A stretch of DNA of 64,000 nt from Beta vulgaris subsp. vulgaris. Taxonomy: Eukaryota; Streptophyta; Magnoliopsida; Caryophyllales; Amaranthaceae. The notes below the pieces were generated by a model. That model searched no databases and was not told the DNA's origin. It saw only the letters and a program-made list of their open reading frames with translations. Of this stretch, positions 1 through 9,125 are shown piece by piece (position 1 is the stretch's first letter; every line of letters starts with the position of its first letter). Where the stretch lies: assembly GCF_026745355.1 (NCBI RefSeq), contig NC_079202.1:62834806-62898805 (forward strand), written 5' to 3'. The translations under genes and the position numbers were made by a program.

Positions 1-19
1 TGATATTAAGCATCTTCTC
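1..19 (+). pseudogene. Inverted fragment of CYP76 exon 1 end
   Basis: These 19 bases are the exact reverse complement of the last part of exon 1 of the intact P450 copy near 5854-5872, the segment encoding DIKHLL. They read in sense on the plus strand, while all other P450 copies here read on the minus strand. The match is short but exact, and it sits next to a retroposon tail that also cuts the neighbouring P450 copy. It is probably the edge of an inverted copy or of an inversion breakpoint extending left of the window. Confidence 0.5.
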
Positions 20-165
20 TCATTTTTTTTTTTTGATAGTTAAACACTCAATTTCATTAATCATGTAAGAGGAATAATAACCTCTAACTCAAGCAAGGTA
101 TCCCTTCCTGAGAAGGAAACTTTCATAGTGACAAGCACACCCTGGATTGAGGAGGAGATTACAAC
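20..165 (-). mobile_element. 5'-truncated retroposon (LINE-like tail)
   Basis: A poly-T run at about 24-37 followed by unique sequence up to the break in the P450 reading frame looks like the 3' end of a non-LTR retroposon inserted in minus orientation. In minus orientation it supplies the last 22 codons and stop of the truncated P450 frame (ending RKGYLA). The two flanks are not a target-site duplication: they are P450 sequence in opposite orientations, so insertion was accompanied by rearrangement. The family was not identified. Confidence 0.45.
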
Positions 166-667
166 ATTCCTTAGCATAATCAATAAGTTTAGACACTTTT
201 TCTTGTTTAAGAGCTTGACTTGAGTCAAGTCTTTGACTAGAGAACAAATGGATGGTTGAAATTTTTCTTAAAGCCCGCCATTTCGGACCAACAGGCAACC
301 ATGCCATGGAGAATTTGTCGTGCCCATTTGCACGTACCGCCGCAGAAACATGCCTACTAGAGAGTGTAAGGTCATGTTTTTGGAACATTTCTTTAGCTAC
401 TATAGATGAAGATACAACAATAGTTGATATGCTTCCGAATTTAAGAGACATTAAAGGGCCATAAGTTTTAGCTAGATTAGCTAAGGAGTGGTGAGGTTTA
501 TCCCCAAGATGAGGCAAGTTTCCTAAGATTGGTATTGGTTTAGGCCCTGGAGGAAGCCTTGCATTATTATTTGTGGTGAATGTTGGATTGAGCTTAAAAA
601 CATAGAAGTACAATAAAGCAAAGAAAATAGGGAGTAGAATCAAAAATAATGTTGTGTAATAATCCAT
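89..667 (-). pseudogene. Truncated CYP76-family cytochrome P450, exon 1 only
   Basis: The first ~170 residues are nearly identical to those of the intact P450 at 4513-6751: an N-terminal membrane anchor, the proline-rich hinge [13 protein letters not shown], and the C-helix WR region. Homology stops after KLIDYAKECCN, near position 168. The frame then runs into retroposon sequence and ends at 89, giving a 192-residue chimera. The I-helix, ExxR and heme-binding regions are missing, so it cannot be a working P450. Its promoter region is retained (TATA-like box at 728-735). It is most likely a dead tandem duplicate. A transcribed short protein is possible but unlikely to have P450 activity. Confidence 0.85.
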
Positions 668-727
668 TGTATTTGTTAATTATGGATGTGTATTAGTGTA
701 TTAATAGATTAACGTGTGATGACTGGC

Positions 728-735
728 TTTATATA
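728..735 (-). promoter_or_regulatory. TATA box of truncated P450 copy
   Basis: TATATAAA on the minus strand, about 60 bases upstream of the ATG at 667, in a segment conserved with the promoter of the intact copy (6814-6821). Confidence 0.5.
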
Positions 736-842
736 ATTAGTGATCTCTATTCAAAAAAAATATAATTAGTGATCTAGTAAGTAGGTGAGTACTATTATAT
801 CCTTGTCACTAAGTTCATCAGCATTGTTAGCCAAAAGAAAAC

Positions 843-1373
843 GAATTTTTTCCTTGGATAATGCAAAAGTGGGTTTTAATTCCCAAAATATGCCCAAAAA
901 AATAAAAATTCCCTGCGTACCGTCCACGTAGGATGGCACGCGAGAATTTTTTTTTCTAATTTACGTAAAACCGCTACTTGAAGTAGCGGTTTACAAGTGC
1001 CGAGAATTTTTTTTTTTTCAACTTAAGTAAAACCGCTACTTGAAGTAGCGGTTTACAAAAAAAAAAAATGTTGTGTAAACCGCTACTTCAAGTAGCGGTT
1101 CATTAATCAAGTTGAGTTTGATATGTGTTTGGAACATTTTGCCCAAGTAAACCGCTACTCAGAGAAGCGGTTTATATTTATAAACCGCTACTTTGAGTAG
1201 CGGTTTATAAATAAAATAAACCGCTACTCTGAGTAGCGGTTACCTAGGATAAAACAAAAAAAAAAGTTTCTCGCGTGCCGTCCTACTTGGACGGTACGCA
1301 GGGAATTTTTATTTTTTTTGGACATATTTTGGGAATCAAAACCCACTTTTACATTATTCAAGAAAAAAAATTC
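843..1373. mobile_element. MULE-like MITE carrying six hairpin units
   Basis: The element has long terminal inverted repeats starting GAATTTTTT, roughly 100 bases each, including the GCGTACCGTCC and GGACGGTACGC blocks. It is flanked by a perfect 10-bp duplication, AAAAGAAAAC, at 833-842 and 1374-1383. The paralogous promoter at 7068-7077 has this 10-mer once with no element, which is an empty site. The interior holds six palindromes of the form AACCGCTACT..AGTAGCGGTT. TSD length and long TIRs suggest a non-autonomous Mutator-like element. Confidence 0.75.
967..1242. repeat. Array of six AACCGCTACT palindromes
   Basis: Hairpins lie at about 967-993, 1028-1055, 1076-1100, 1148-1174, 1181-1207 and 1217-1242. 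Each has arms of 10-13 bases (TAAACCGCTACT and its complement) with a central TGA, TCA, CAG, TTG or CTG variant. Spacers differ in length and sequence, so this is not a simple tandem repeat. Confidence 0.8.
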
Positions 1374-1408
1374 AAAAGAAAACAATAGTGGAAAAGATGA
1401 ATTAAGCA

Positions 1409-1542
1409 TTAAAACCAATTGATGATTTTGATGTCATACATGTATAAGCATTACACATTTTAGCTCTAGTCCTTGTTATTATACATGTAATAGTTGGTCA
1501 AATTACTAAAGTGAAAGAAGAGAAACAAAAGAGGGCTGCAAA
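1409..1542. repeat. Promoter-distal duplicate, copy 1 of 3
   Basis: About 130 bases, beginning near AAAACCAATTGATGATTTTG, recur almost unchanged at 7502-7632 and 8727-8857. In this copy the segment lies upstream of the truncated P450, and the 7502 copy lies upstream of the intact P450. This shows the tandem gene duplication included at least 0.9 kb of 5' flank. Confidence 0.75.
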
Positions 1543-1949
1543 TGTTCACAGTCTCAAGTTTTGAGAGCATCTCACTCTAGAAGTTAGAGGGAGAGAAAAA
1601 AAAACAAAAAGTGTAAAAAGAAAAAAACCTCAAGGGAACCACTTTTCACAGCTAAACACAACCAAAAAAATTGATTCTTCCTATCACCATGAACCAGCAA
1701 GATCATATTAACCTAGCTCATGAACAAAACTTCATGCTGCGACGCATGGGGCCTAGAATATCTGCCCAAGATGGTGATCTAACACCAGAAGATCCAGATG
1801 TCGTCTTCCAATGGAAATTTCACGCAACCACGTTGACATTGTTATGGCGAACTCTACGGGACACAATGCTACTCCATATGTTTCTCCAGTTTTCACACCA
1901 TTATACACAAACAAAATCATTGGTCTAAAAAGAGTGGAACGCAATCCGA
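1543..1949 (+). other. Unassigned stretch with a weak 85-codon frame
   Basis: An open frame from 1671 to 1928 begins soon after a purine-rich stretch, but it matches no family I recognise and has no splice or promoter context. The surroundings are repeat debris. It is not supported as a gene. Confidence 0.3.
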
Positions 1950-2270
1950 AAATAAGGTAGCAGTATGGATGTTCTGTTCCTTAGCAATTTGTATGTAGAC
2001 CCAGTTTAATGGCCCTTAATTCCGCAAGACTATTATCTCTAGCAAAGGTTCGTTGACTAAATCCCACCTCCCATTCACCCTTCCTATTCCGAATAACCCC
2101 CGAGCCCAGTAGGCTCATGAATACTCACAAAAGATGCATCAACGTATATGGCAATATCTACGATCTCTCGGGTGGTAGAAGTTCTTGGACCCTCCTCCTG
2201 TTTAGTGTGCTTCCCTCTCTTAGCCCGAAAACTTGCAAGGATAAGAGCACGTTGGATGATGGTGTTTGAT
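1950..2270 (-). mobile_element. LINE remnant, RNase H domain
   Basis: Read on the minus strand, broken frames give IYVDASF followed later by an AELRAIKLGL-type motif. This is the start and core of the RNase H-like domain at the C-terminus of many plant LINE polyproteins. Frameshifts and stops interrupt it, so it is a decayed fragment. No poly-A tail or TSD was found. Confidence 0.55.
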
Positions 2271-2548
2271 ATTTATGGATATTCTACTCTCTGTAAAACA
2301 TATACTATATAAAAAAAATTAGTAATTGCATTGTATAGGGTTTGATCCGACTTCAAGTTTATATGCCGAAGTCGTAATAATAAGACAAAGTGACATTTAG
2401 TGTTATTATCTTAAAGTACAATATTAATAAATAATTTTTTTCTTATATACCCGAGGTCCCGAAGCATATCCCGAGCATAATAACTAGTACTTTTCCATCT
2501 AAAAGATGGTGGTCTAGAACAGCAGTGCGAGGTAAATTTCTAGTGAAA
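2271..2548. other. No gene seen
   Basis: AT-rich sequence with no credible frame. It lies between the LINE remnant and the hairpin at 2549. Confidence 0.4.
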
Positions 2549-2605
2549 GTATTGGGCCAGACCGTCTGACGTATTGTCTACTGTCAGACGGGCTGAGCCC
2601 AATAC
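2549..2605. repeat. Inverted repeat GTATTGGGC..GCCCAATAC
   Basis: The arms GTATTGGGCCAGACCGTCTGAC and the complement of GTCAGACGGGCTGAGCCCAATAC form a near-perfect hairpin just left of the laccase-like fragment. A related outward end occurs at about 3545-3592. Together they may mark the ends of a transposon that captured the fragment. Confidence 0.45.
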
Positions 2606-2665
2606 ATCTTCTCTCTGCTTCACTTTTTAGGTCACATTCTCCCTCCTCTTTCTTCTTCTTCTTCT

Positions 2666-2950
2666 TTGGATTTTTACAACTGCATCATTTGTCTTGCAAA
2701 TACAACTACATTCCCTGTTAAAGCCGGCGAAACAATTCTCCTGCGGATCATCAATGCTGCACTCAATCAACAACTCTTTTTCGCAATTGCTAACCACCAG
2801 ATGACAGTCGTAGAAGCAGATGCAGCTTACACCAAACCCTTCACCACTAACGTTGTCATGATTGGCCCAGGACAAACAACCAATGTCCTTATTACAGCGA
2901 ACAGCCACCAGACCGCCTACTACATAGCAGCTACAGCCTATTCCATGTAA
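2666..2950 (+). pseudogene. Laccase (multicopper oxidase) exon fragment
   Basis: The frame encodes about 90 residues of the second cupredoxin domain of plant laccases. Hallmarks are [18 protein letters not shown]-like [20 protein letters not shown] and [11 protein letters not shown]. None of the copper-ligand histidine motifs (HWHG, HSH, HPxHLHG, HCHID) lie in this section, and no flanking laccase exons were found. The frame is open with no internal stop. Homology begins and ends abruptly, consistent with a captured or transduplicated exon rather than a laccase gene. The intact laccase family oxidises monolignols in the cell wall; this piece cannot. Confidence 0.8.
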
Positions 2951-3104
2951 AAACTTTTCACAAAGCTCAAGAAATAGAATTCCTCCACCTTCTAGGAGTC
3001 TTTCTAGTTTGGTCTGCAACTGGTTGATCAGAACTATCATCATGAGTATCCAAGAGGAATGAAGAAGGAGGAGAAAGTGAGAGAAATCAAAGGTTAGTGT
3101 TTTA

Positions 3105-3543
3105 TTTTCTTTTCAGTTTGACTTTGTTTTCTTTCAGTTGGACTTTGTTTTCTTTCAGTTGGACTTTGTTTTCTTTCAGTTGGACTTTGTGTTCTTTCAG
3201 TTGGACTTTGTTTTCTTTCAGTTGAACTTTCTTTTCTTTCAGTTGGACTTTCTTTTCTTTCAGTTAGACTTTCTTTTCTTTCAGTTAGACTTTCTTTTCT
3301 TTCAGTTGGACCAACTGAAAGAAATAATGGACTAACTGAAACAAAATGAAGACTACCTGAAGAAAAATGTAGACTACCTGAAAAAGAATAAAGACCAACT
3401 GAAACCCAAGTAAGTCTAACTGAAGCACAAAAACCTACTGAAAAATAAAGAAGACTAACTGAAAACAAAATGAAGACTACCTGAAAAAAAATTGGAACCA
3501 CCTGATAAACAATGAAGACTACCTGAAAAAAAATTGGAACCAT
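3105..3543. repeat. 21-bp minisatellite with foldback half
   Basis: From about 3115 to 3310, a 21-base unit TTGGACTTTGTTTTCTTTCAG is repeated about nine times with few changes. From 3311 onward, the complementary motif CAACTGAAA recurs in the other orientation in increasingly degenerate 20-30 base units (ACTACCTGAA variants) to about 3543. The whole therefore forms a tandem repeat folded on itself. Open frames on both strands here are repeat artefacts. Confidence 0.8.
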
Positions 3544-3663
3544 CTGAAAGTCGTCCGACCAAGATTATGGTCGGACGAGTCCGACACAATACGTTCTCAA
3601 ATTTCTATTAATGCACAATGTGGGATTGTGGAGTTTGTTGATCTGGTAGACTAGGACCAATTA

Positions 3664-4006
3664 GGGTGCGTTCTCTTCAACTTATTGGCCCTGAACTTAT
3701 CTGAACTAAACTTATTGAACCTGAACTGAATTGATAAAACTTATTAAACTTGATTGGCCTGATTCAACTTATTGGACCTGATTGAACATGATTGGAACTT
3801 ATTGGACCTGATTGAAACTTATTGACCTTATTGAAACTTATTAGACCGTATTAACTTTTAGCAATTGAAACTTATTGGACTTTATTAGACCTGATTGGAA
3901 CTTATTGCACCTGATTGAACTTATTGGACCTTATTAGACCTGATTGTAACTTATCTGAACCTATTGGACTTGAAACTTCATTTTTTAAGTTGAAGAGAAC
4001 ACACCC
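3664..4006. mobile_element. Tourist-like (PIF/Harbinger) MITE with internal short repeats
   Basis: The ends GGGTGCGTTCTCTTCAACTT and AAGTTGAAGAGAACACACCC are inverted repeats. They are flanked by the 3-bp duplication TTA at 3661-3663 and 4007-4009, typical of PIF/Harbinger. The interior is a degenerate array of TTATTGGACCTGATTGAAC-type units of about 10-20 bases. It shares its end logic (GGG..GTTCTC) with the elements at 22704-23133. Confidence 0.75.
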
Positions 4007-4512
4007 TTAATTTGCTTGCTTGAATGCCGAGCATCACCAATAATGAAAAATATTATTACTAATTCATCTGATAATATTGAAAAGCTCAACAATAAAAATT
4101 ATATTACGTGGTCGTGCACATAAGCTATCCCCACACATAAGCTATCTCATTTGTTGGGCAATATACTAGATCCTGTTAAGGGACCGGGGTCAAGAAGATC
4201 ACATAATTACAAGAAGTGTTTATGTAATGCAAATAACATTTGCCAAATCTAACTTTAACTAAAACTTTGAAAGTCATATCACTTTTATGATACAATTATC
4301 AGTAACATGTACACATCAATAAGTCCCTCTAATATTTTTTTCTGGTACGAAATAAGTGATACACTTTTTCCGTTTACGTGAGAGCTTATTCAGAGAAATG
4401 TGTCGCTTATTTTGTGACAGAGAAAGTATTCAAGTAACAAAACGAACACAGAACATCATGATTATTTAGCAAAGCCTATATCTTTATTGCTTCTCTACAT
4501 ATTATTTGCGCC

Positions 4513-6751
4513 CTAGAGTTTTGAGATTGGTATAACATGGAGAGGTTTGGCTTTTTGTATAGTAATCCCAAACTTATCATTCATATCCAGATCTTCATCA
4601 TCTCGAAACTTCCAATTAAAACAATGAAGAAGACTTCCCAACATAAGATTCAACATTCGAAATGCTAATGTATCTCCAGGACATGTTCTTCTTCCTGCTC
4701 CAAAAGGGATGAATCCAAAATCATGTCCCTTCAGATCGATTTCGAGCTCGAAAAATCTCTCAGGTGAAAACAAATCTGGATTTTTCCAATGAGTAGGATC
4801 TCGTGAAATAGCTAAAAGGTTAACAAATATTTGTGCATTTTTAGGCACAATATAGCCATATAATTTAACATCATTATTTGCTTTGCGTGGTAGTAGAAAC
4901 ACAGTTGGTGGATGCATTCTTAATGTCTCTTTTATTATGGCTTGTAAGTAAGGAAGCTTTGAGATGTCAGCTTCTTTAACTACCTTGTTTTTGCCTACCA
5001 CTTGTTCCAATTCAGCTTGAGCCTTTGCCAGTTTTTCGGGGTTGCGTAGGAGTTCTGTCATCGCCCATTCTAATGTGCTTGAGGTTGTGTCTGTTCCTGC
5101 AGTAAAGAAGTCCTGTTCCACATGCATGAGATGTGATCAAAGTTAATCAAAATCATAACTTTAATTTCATATGTTCGTTTTTATACTCCTTCGGTCCCAA
5201 AATATAGTTCACATTTTATTGTGCACAGTCTCCAAGACGTACCTTTGACCTACGATATCTTTTTAATTTCTTATTAGTAAAAAATATAAAAAGTTGAAAT
5301 TACGAATTTATATATTGAGACGAATCTAACAAGACCGTTCATGAATATGTTTTTTTTATATACATTAGTAAGAATATTTGGTCAAAGTTTTTAGAATTTG
5401 ACTCCCAAAATAGAAATGGAAACTATATTTTGGGACGAAGGAGTATATTTTTTTCGAATTTTTAGATAAAATTTGTAAATAGATAGAGATCAACTGGATC
5501 ATTTAGGTGTTATTCTTTCAAAATCCATTGTATACTCTTATTCGTATCAAACCTCACTAGGATATCTTTTAATTACATTAGAGAAATTATATGCTTCCTC
5601 CGTTTCATAATACTCGCTACACTTTCCGTTCTGGGAAGTTTCACATTACTTGTTACACTTTCTTTTTGGACAATAAACTCTCTCTATCTCTCTCCTCTCA
5701 CATGGATCCCTTATCTTTTTACTCTGTACCTCTCTATTCTCCAAAAATTGCCTAGGAGTCCGTGAATTAAGAAGTGTAACGAGTAATATAAAACGGAGGA
5801 AGTAAGAAGTTTCTCATACATATACATATGAGCACACAAAAGAAAACTCACCATGAGAAGATGCTTAATATCATCAAGACTTAACTCAGATTCATTCTCT
5901 TTCATGAGTCTAAGAAGGGTATCCAAAACATCACCACCAATTTTATCAGCACTAGAACTTATCAACCTATTTTGTATAATATCCTCAAAAACATCATTTA
6001 ATCTATTCCCATAAACCATAACTTTGTAATTCACACTAAACACACTTAAGAATCTCAACATAGGAAAACAATCAGCCAAATTCGGCTTTCCAATTTCCTC
6101 CATAATCTTCCAAACAAGCTCCTTAAACTCCCCTGAATCACTAGAATTATAGCTAGCCAAATCGAACGAAAAGAACGTGTTCGACAACAAATTAAGCGAA
6201 GTTGTAAATGCTACTCCACCAACATCAATTGCTTCTCCTACATTACAACATTCCTTAACATAATCAATAAGTTTGGACACTTTCTCCCGTCTAAGAGCTT
6301 GACTTGAGTCAAGTCTTTGACTGGAGAACAAATGGATGGTTGCAATTTTTCTTAAAGCCCGCCATTTCGGACCAACAGGCAACCATGCCATGGAGAATTT
6401 ATCGTGCCCATTTGCACGTACCGCCGCGGAAACATGCCTACTAGAGAGTGTAAGGTCATGTTTTTGGAACATTTCTTTAGCTACTATAGATGAAGATACA
6501 ACAATAGTTGTTATACTTCCGAATTTAAGAGACATTAAAGGGCCATAGGTTTTAGCTAGATTAGCTAAGGAGTGGTGAGGTTTATCCCCAAGATGAGGCA
6601 AGTTTCCTAAGATTGGTATTGGTTTAGGCCCTGGAGGAAGCCTTGCATTATTATTTGTGGTGAATGTTGGATTGCGCTTAAAAACATATAAGTACAATAA
6701 AGCAAAGAAAATAGGGAGTAGAATAAAAAATAATGTTGTGTAATAATCCAT
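4513..6751 (-). CDS. Cytochrome P450, CYP76 family (intact copy A)
   Basis: Two exons, 5852-6751 and 4513-5112, joined in phase 0 by a GTGAGT..CAG intron, give 499 aa, the usual P450 length. Visible parts are an N-terminal ER anchor (residues ~5-25), hinge [13 protein letters not shown] (38-50), oxygen-binding AGTDTTS (305-311), ExxR (E362, R365), PERF (417-420) and the heme loop [11 protein letters not shown] with Cys444. The motif [12 protein letters not shown] and overall layout resemble recalled CYP76 sequences such as CYP76AD and CYP76B, which hydroxylate tyrosine/L-DOPA or monoterpenols. Substrate here is unknown. Unusual features are Leu400 where relatives have Trp ([10 protein letters not shown]) and a shortened loop near 470. 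The intron carries two MITEs. A tandem sister lies at 13176-15335. Confidence 0.93.
5186..5443. mobile_element. Stowaway-like MITE in P450 intron
   Basis: Terminal inverted repeats CTCCTTCGGTCCCAAAATAT and its complement are flanked by TA at 5184-5185 and 5444-5445. The element is 258 bp, in the intron of P450 copy A. Confidence 0.75.
5594..5802. mobile_element. Second Stowaway-like MITE in P450 intron
   Basis: The inverted ends CTTCCTCCGTTTCATAATACTC and GAGTAATATAAAACGGAGGAAG enclose about 209 bp. The right flank is TA; the left flank is degenerate. It lies in the same P450 intron. Confidence 0.6.
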
Positions 6752-6813
6752 TGTAATTGTTAATTATGGATGTGTAGTAATAGATTAATGTGTTATGATC
6801 AGTTATGACTGGC

Positions 6814-6821
6814 TTTATATA
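6814..6821 (-). promoter_or_regulatory. TATA box of P450 copy A
   Basis: TATATAAA on the minus strand about 63 bases upstream of the ATG at 6751. It is conserved with the truncated copy. Confidence 0.5.
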
Positions 6822-6870
6822 ATTAGTGATCTAGTAAGTAGGTGAGTACTATTATATCCTTGTCACTGAG

Positions 6871-7034
6871 TTTTTTTTTTTTTGATAATTAAATGTTAAG
6901 CAGATGGTTGATGCTCCAGGAATAAATTTATACTCTATTATAAGAGGGGGTGGATGAGATTCGAACCCATGACCTTTTTGTCACGCTGGCTCTTGATACC
7001 ATGTCAAAGGACCAACTCAACCAAAAACTTAAGT
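6871..7034 (-). mobile_element. tRNA-derived SINE in P450 promoter
   Basis: Read on the minus strand, it has a pol III B-box-like GGGTTCGAATCTC, an upstream A-box-like region near GGTATCAAGAGCC, and ends in poly-A (poly-T at 6871-6883 on plus). It is flanked by the 14-bp duplication TCCTTGTCACTGAG at 6857-6870 and 7035-7048. The equivalent site upstream of the truncated P450 copy (about 801-814) lacks the insertion. Confidence 0.8.
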
Positions 7035-7123
7035 TCCTTGTCACTGAGTTCATCAGCATTGTTAGCCAAAAGAAAACAATAGTGGAAAAGATGAAAACAT
7101 GAACCTTTTTTTTAAAAAATAAT

Positions 7124-7917
7124 TGTGTAAGATAAAGAAAAATACACATATAAAATCTCCTACATCTCAAAGGGGTCAAATCCTATTATAATGAAATTTG
7201 TTATTACAAAAAAAATTGTTTCTTTTTAAAAAGAACATAAAAAGAAGTACGTTTTAAGAATCAAGTTTGACCTAATTGGTTGGAGGATCTCCTTCCACAT
7301 CTGTGACAAAGATTCGAACCTTGTCCATTGCAAAGTGGGATTCCAAATTCCTATGGATATATAAACGAAGCGACTCTACAACTTGTTTGTGACCGATTTA
7401 TTTTGTGATTGTATGAGTTTGACCCCACCTAACCTTTTATTGCCTACAACACAATCAATTTCATATGTTTAACTAAAAAATAATCTCAATTTTTCTTAAA
7501 TTAAAACCAATTGATGATTTTGATGTCATACATGTATAAGCATTACTCAATTTAGCTCTAGTCCTTGTTATTATACATGTAATAGTTGGTCAAATTACTA
7601 AAGTGAAAGAAGAGAAACAAAAGAGGGCTGCATAGAAAGGGATGAAGTCTACATATGTGGTTAAACTTCTACCTCAATTTTTTTGTTTTTGTTTGGGCAT
7701 ATTGAATTGTGACATCTTAACATACAAGCTCAATTTCCTATCATGAATTCATGATTACAAAATATAGTACTCCAAAACTTCATTATCGAGTCTTGACTTC
7801 ATTTCTTATCAGCATAGGAATCCAAACCGTAACAAACATTTCAAAACCAAATAAACTTCGTCCACAACTACTCATGGAATTCTAACTCAAAATAATTAGC
7901 TAACTAGTTGTTAGGCT
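7124..7917. repeat. Direct duplication, unit 1
   Basis: About 790 bases beginning GTGTAAGATAAAGAAAAATAC and ending GCTAACTAGTTGTTAGG. It is repeated with scattered differences at 8345-9125. No coding potential. Within it, GATTCGAACCTTGTCC resembles a pol III B box, so part may be an old SINE. Confidence 0.75.
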
Positions 7918-8002
7918 CGGGCGTGCCTTAGAGCTCACTATCACATATCACTATCCAATGTATGTGCCACATGTTTATGATCTCATTAAAAATATTAACA
8001 AC

Positions 8003-8340
8003 GACCATATTTGGTAAATGACTTTTTCATTGGCTTTTGGCTTTTTTATTTGGTCAAACAGCCAAAAAAAGTGTTTGGTTGGTTGAATTGCTGACTTTTA
8101 AACCAAAATGAAAAAGCTATTTTAAGCAGCTTTTTGGATTGACTTTTTGCTTATTGGCCCACAAACTCTCTAATAAACAACCAACAACCACAATTAATTT
8201 TGCCAAATACTTTTGCAAACAGCTAGCTTAAACAACCAACTTGAAAAGTTAATACATACCACCAATGCTTCCAGCCAGTCAAACAAGTCAACTAAACCAG
8301 CCAAAAGCCAACAGCCAATAACCGATTGCCAAACAACCCC
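8003..8340. mobile_element. Degenerate MITE between duplicated units
   Basis: The left part (TTTGGTAAATGACTTTTTCATTGGCTTTTGGC) and the reverse complement of the right part (GGTTGTTTGGCAATCGGTTATTGGC) are related inverted ends rich in GGCTTTTGGCT. It separates the two direct-repeat units. The superfamily was not assigned because no clean TSD was seen. Confidence 0.45.
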
Positions 8341-8344
8341 AATG

Positions 8345-9125
8345 TGTAAGATAAAGAAAAATACACATGAAATCTCCTACATCCTTAAGGGGTCAAATCC
8401 TATTATAATGAAATTTGTTATTACAAAAAAAATTGTTTTTTTTAAAAGAACATAAAAAAAGGAAGTATGTTTTAAGAATCAAGTTTGACCTAGTTGATTG
8501 GAGGATCTCCTTTCACATCTGTGACAGAGATTCGAACCTTGTCCATTGCAAAGTGGGATCCCAAATTCCTATGGCTATATAAACAAAGCGATTACAACTT
8601 GTTTGTGATAGATTTTTTTTGTGATTATATGAGTTTGACCCCACCTCTCCTTCTATTGCCTACGTACAACACAATCAATTTCATATGTTTAACTGAAAAA
8701 TAATCTCAAATTTTTTTAAAATTAAAACCAATTGATGATTTTGATATCATACATGTATAAGCATTACACATTTTAGCTCTAGTCCTTGTTATTATACATG
8801 TAATAGTTGGTCAAATTACTAAAATGAAAGAAGAGAAACAAAAGAGGGAAGCATAGAAAGGGATGAAGTCTACATATGCGGTTAAACTTCTACCTCAATT
8901 TTTTTTTTTCTTGTTTGGGCATATTGAATTGTGACATCTTAACATACAAGCTCATATTCCCATCATTATTCCAAAATACTCCAAAACTTCATTATCGAGT
9001 CTTGACTTCTTTTCTTATCAGCATAGGAATCCAAACCGTAACGAACATTTCGAAACCAAATAAACTTCGTCCACAACTAATCATGGAATATCTAACTCAA
9101 AATAATTAGCTAACTAGTTGTTAGG
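8345..9125. repeat. Direct duplication, unit 2
   Basis: Second copy of the segment at 7124-7917, in the same orientation, with small indels. It ends at the same GCTAACTAGTTGTTAGG motif. Confidence 0.75.

Noticed and set aside
967..1242. CRISPR-like array of repeats and spacers
   Set aside because: The repeats are palindromes of a plant MITE with TIRs and a TSD, unit centres vary, and there are no cas genes; this is a plant nuclear genome.
2666..2950. A functional laccase gene
   Set aside because: Only one exon-sized piece is present, with no copper-ligand motifs or neighbouring exons.
2627..3043. 138-residue cysteine-rich minus-strand protein
   Set aside because: It is the shadow of the laccase-like fragment on the plus strand, which has clear family motifs.
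3094..3543. 149-residue repetitive protein (and LDFVFFQ repeat protein on the other strand)
   Set aside because: Both come from a 21-bp minisatellite whose unit is divisible by three, so long frames are automatic.
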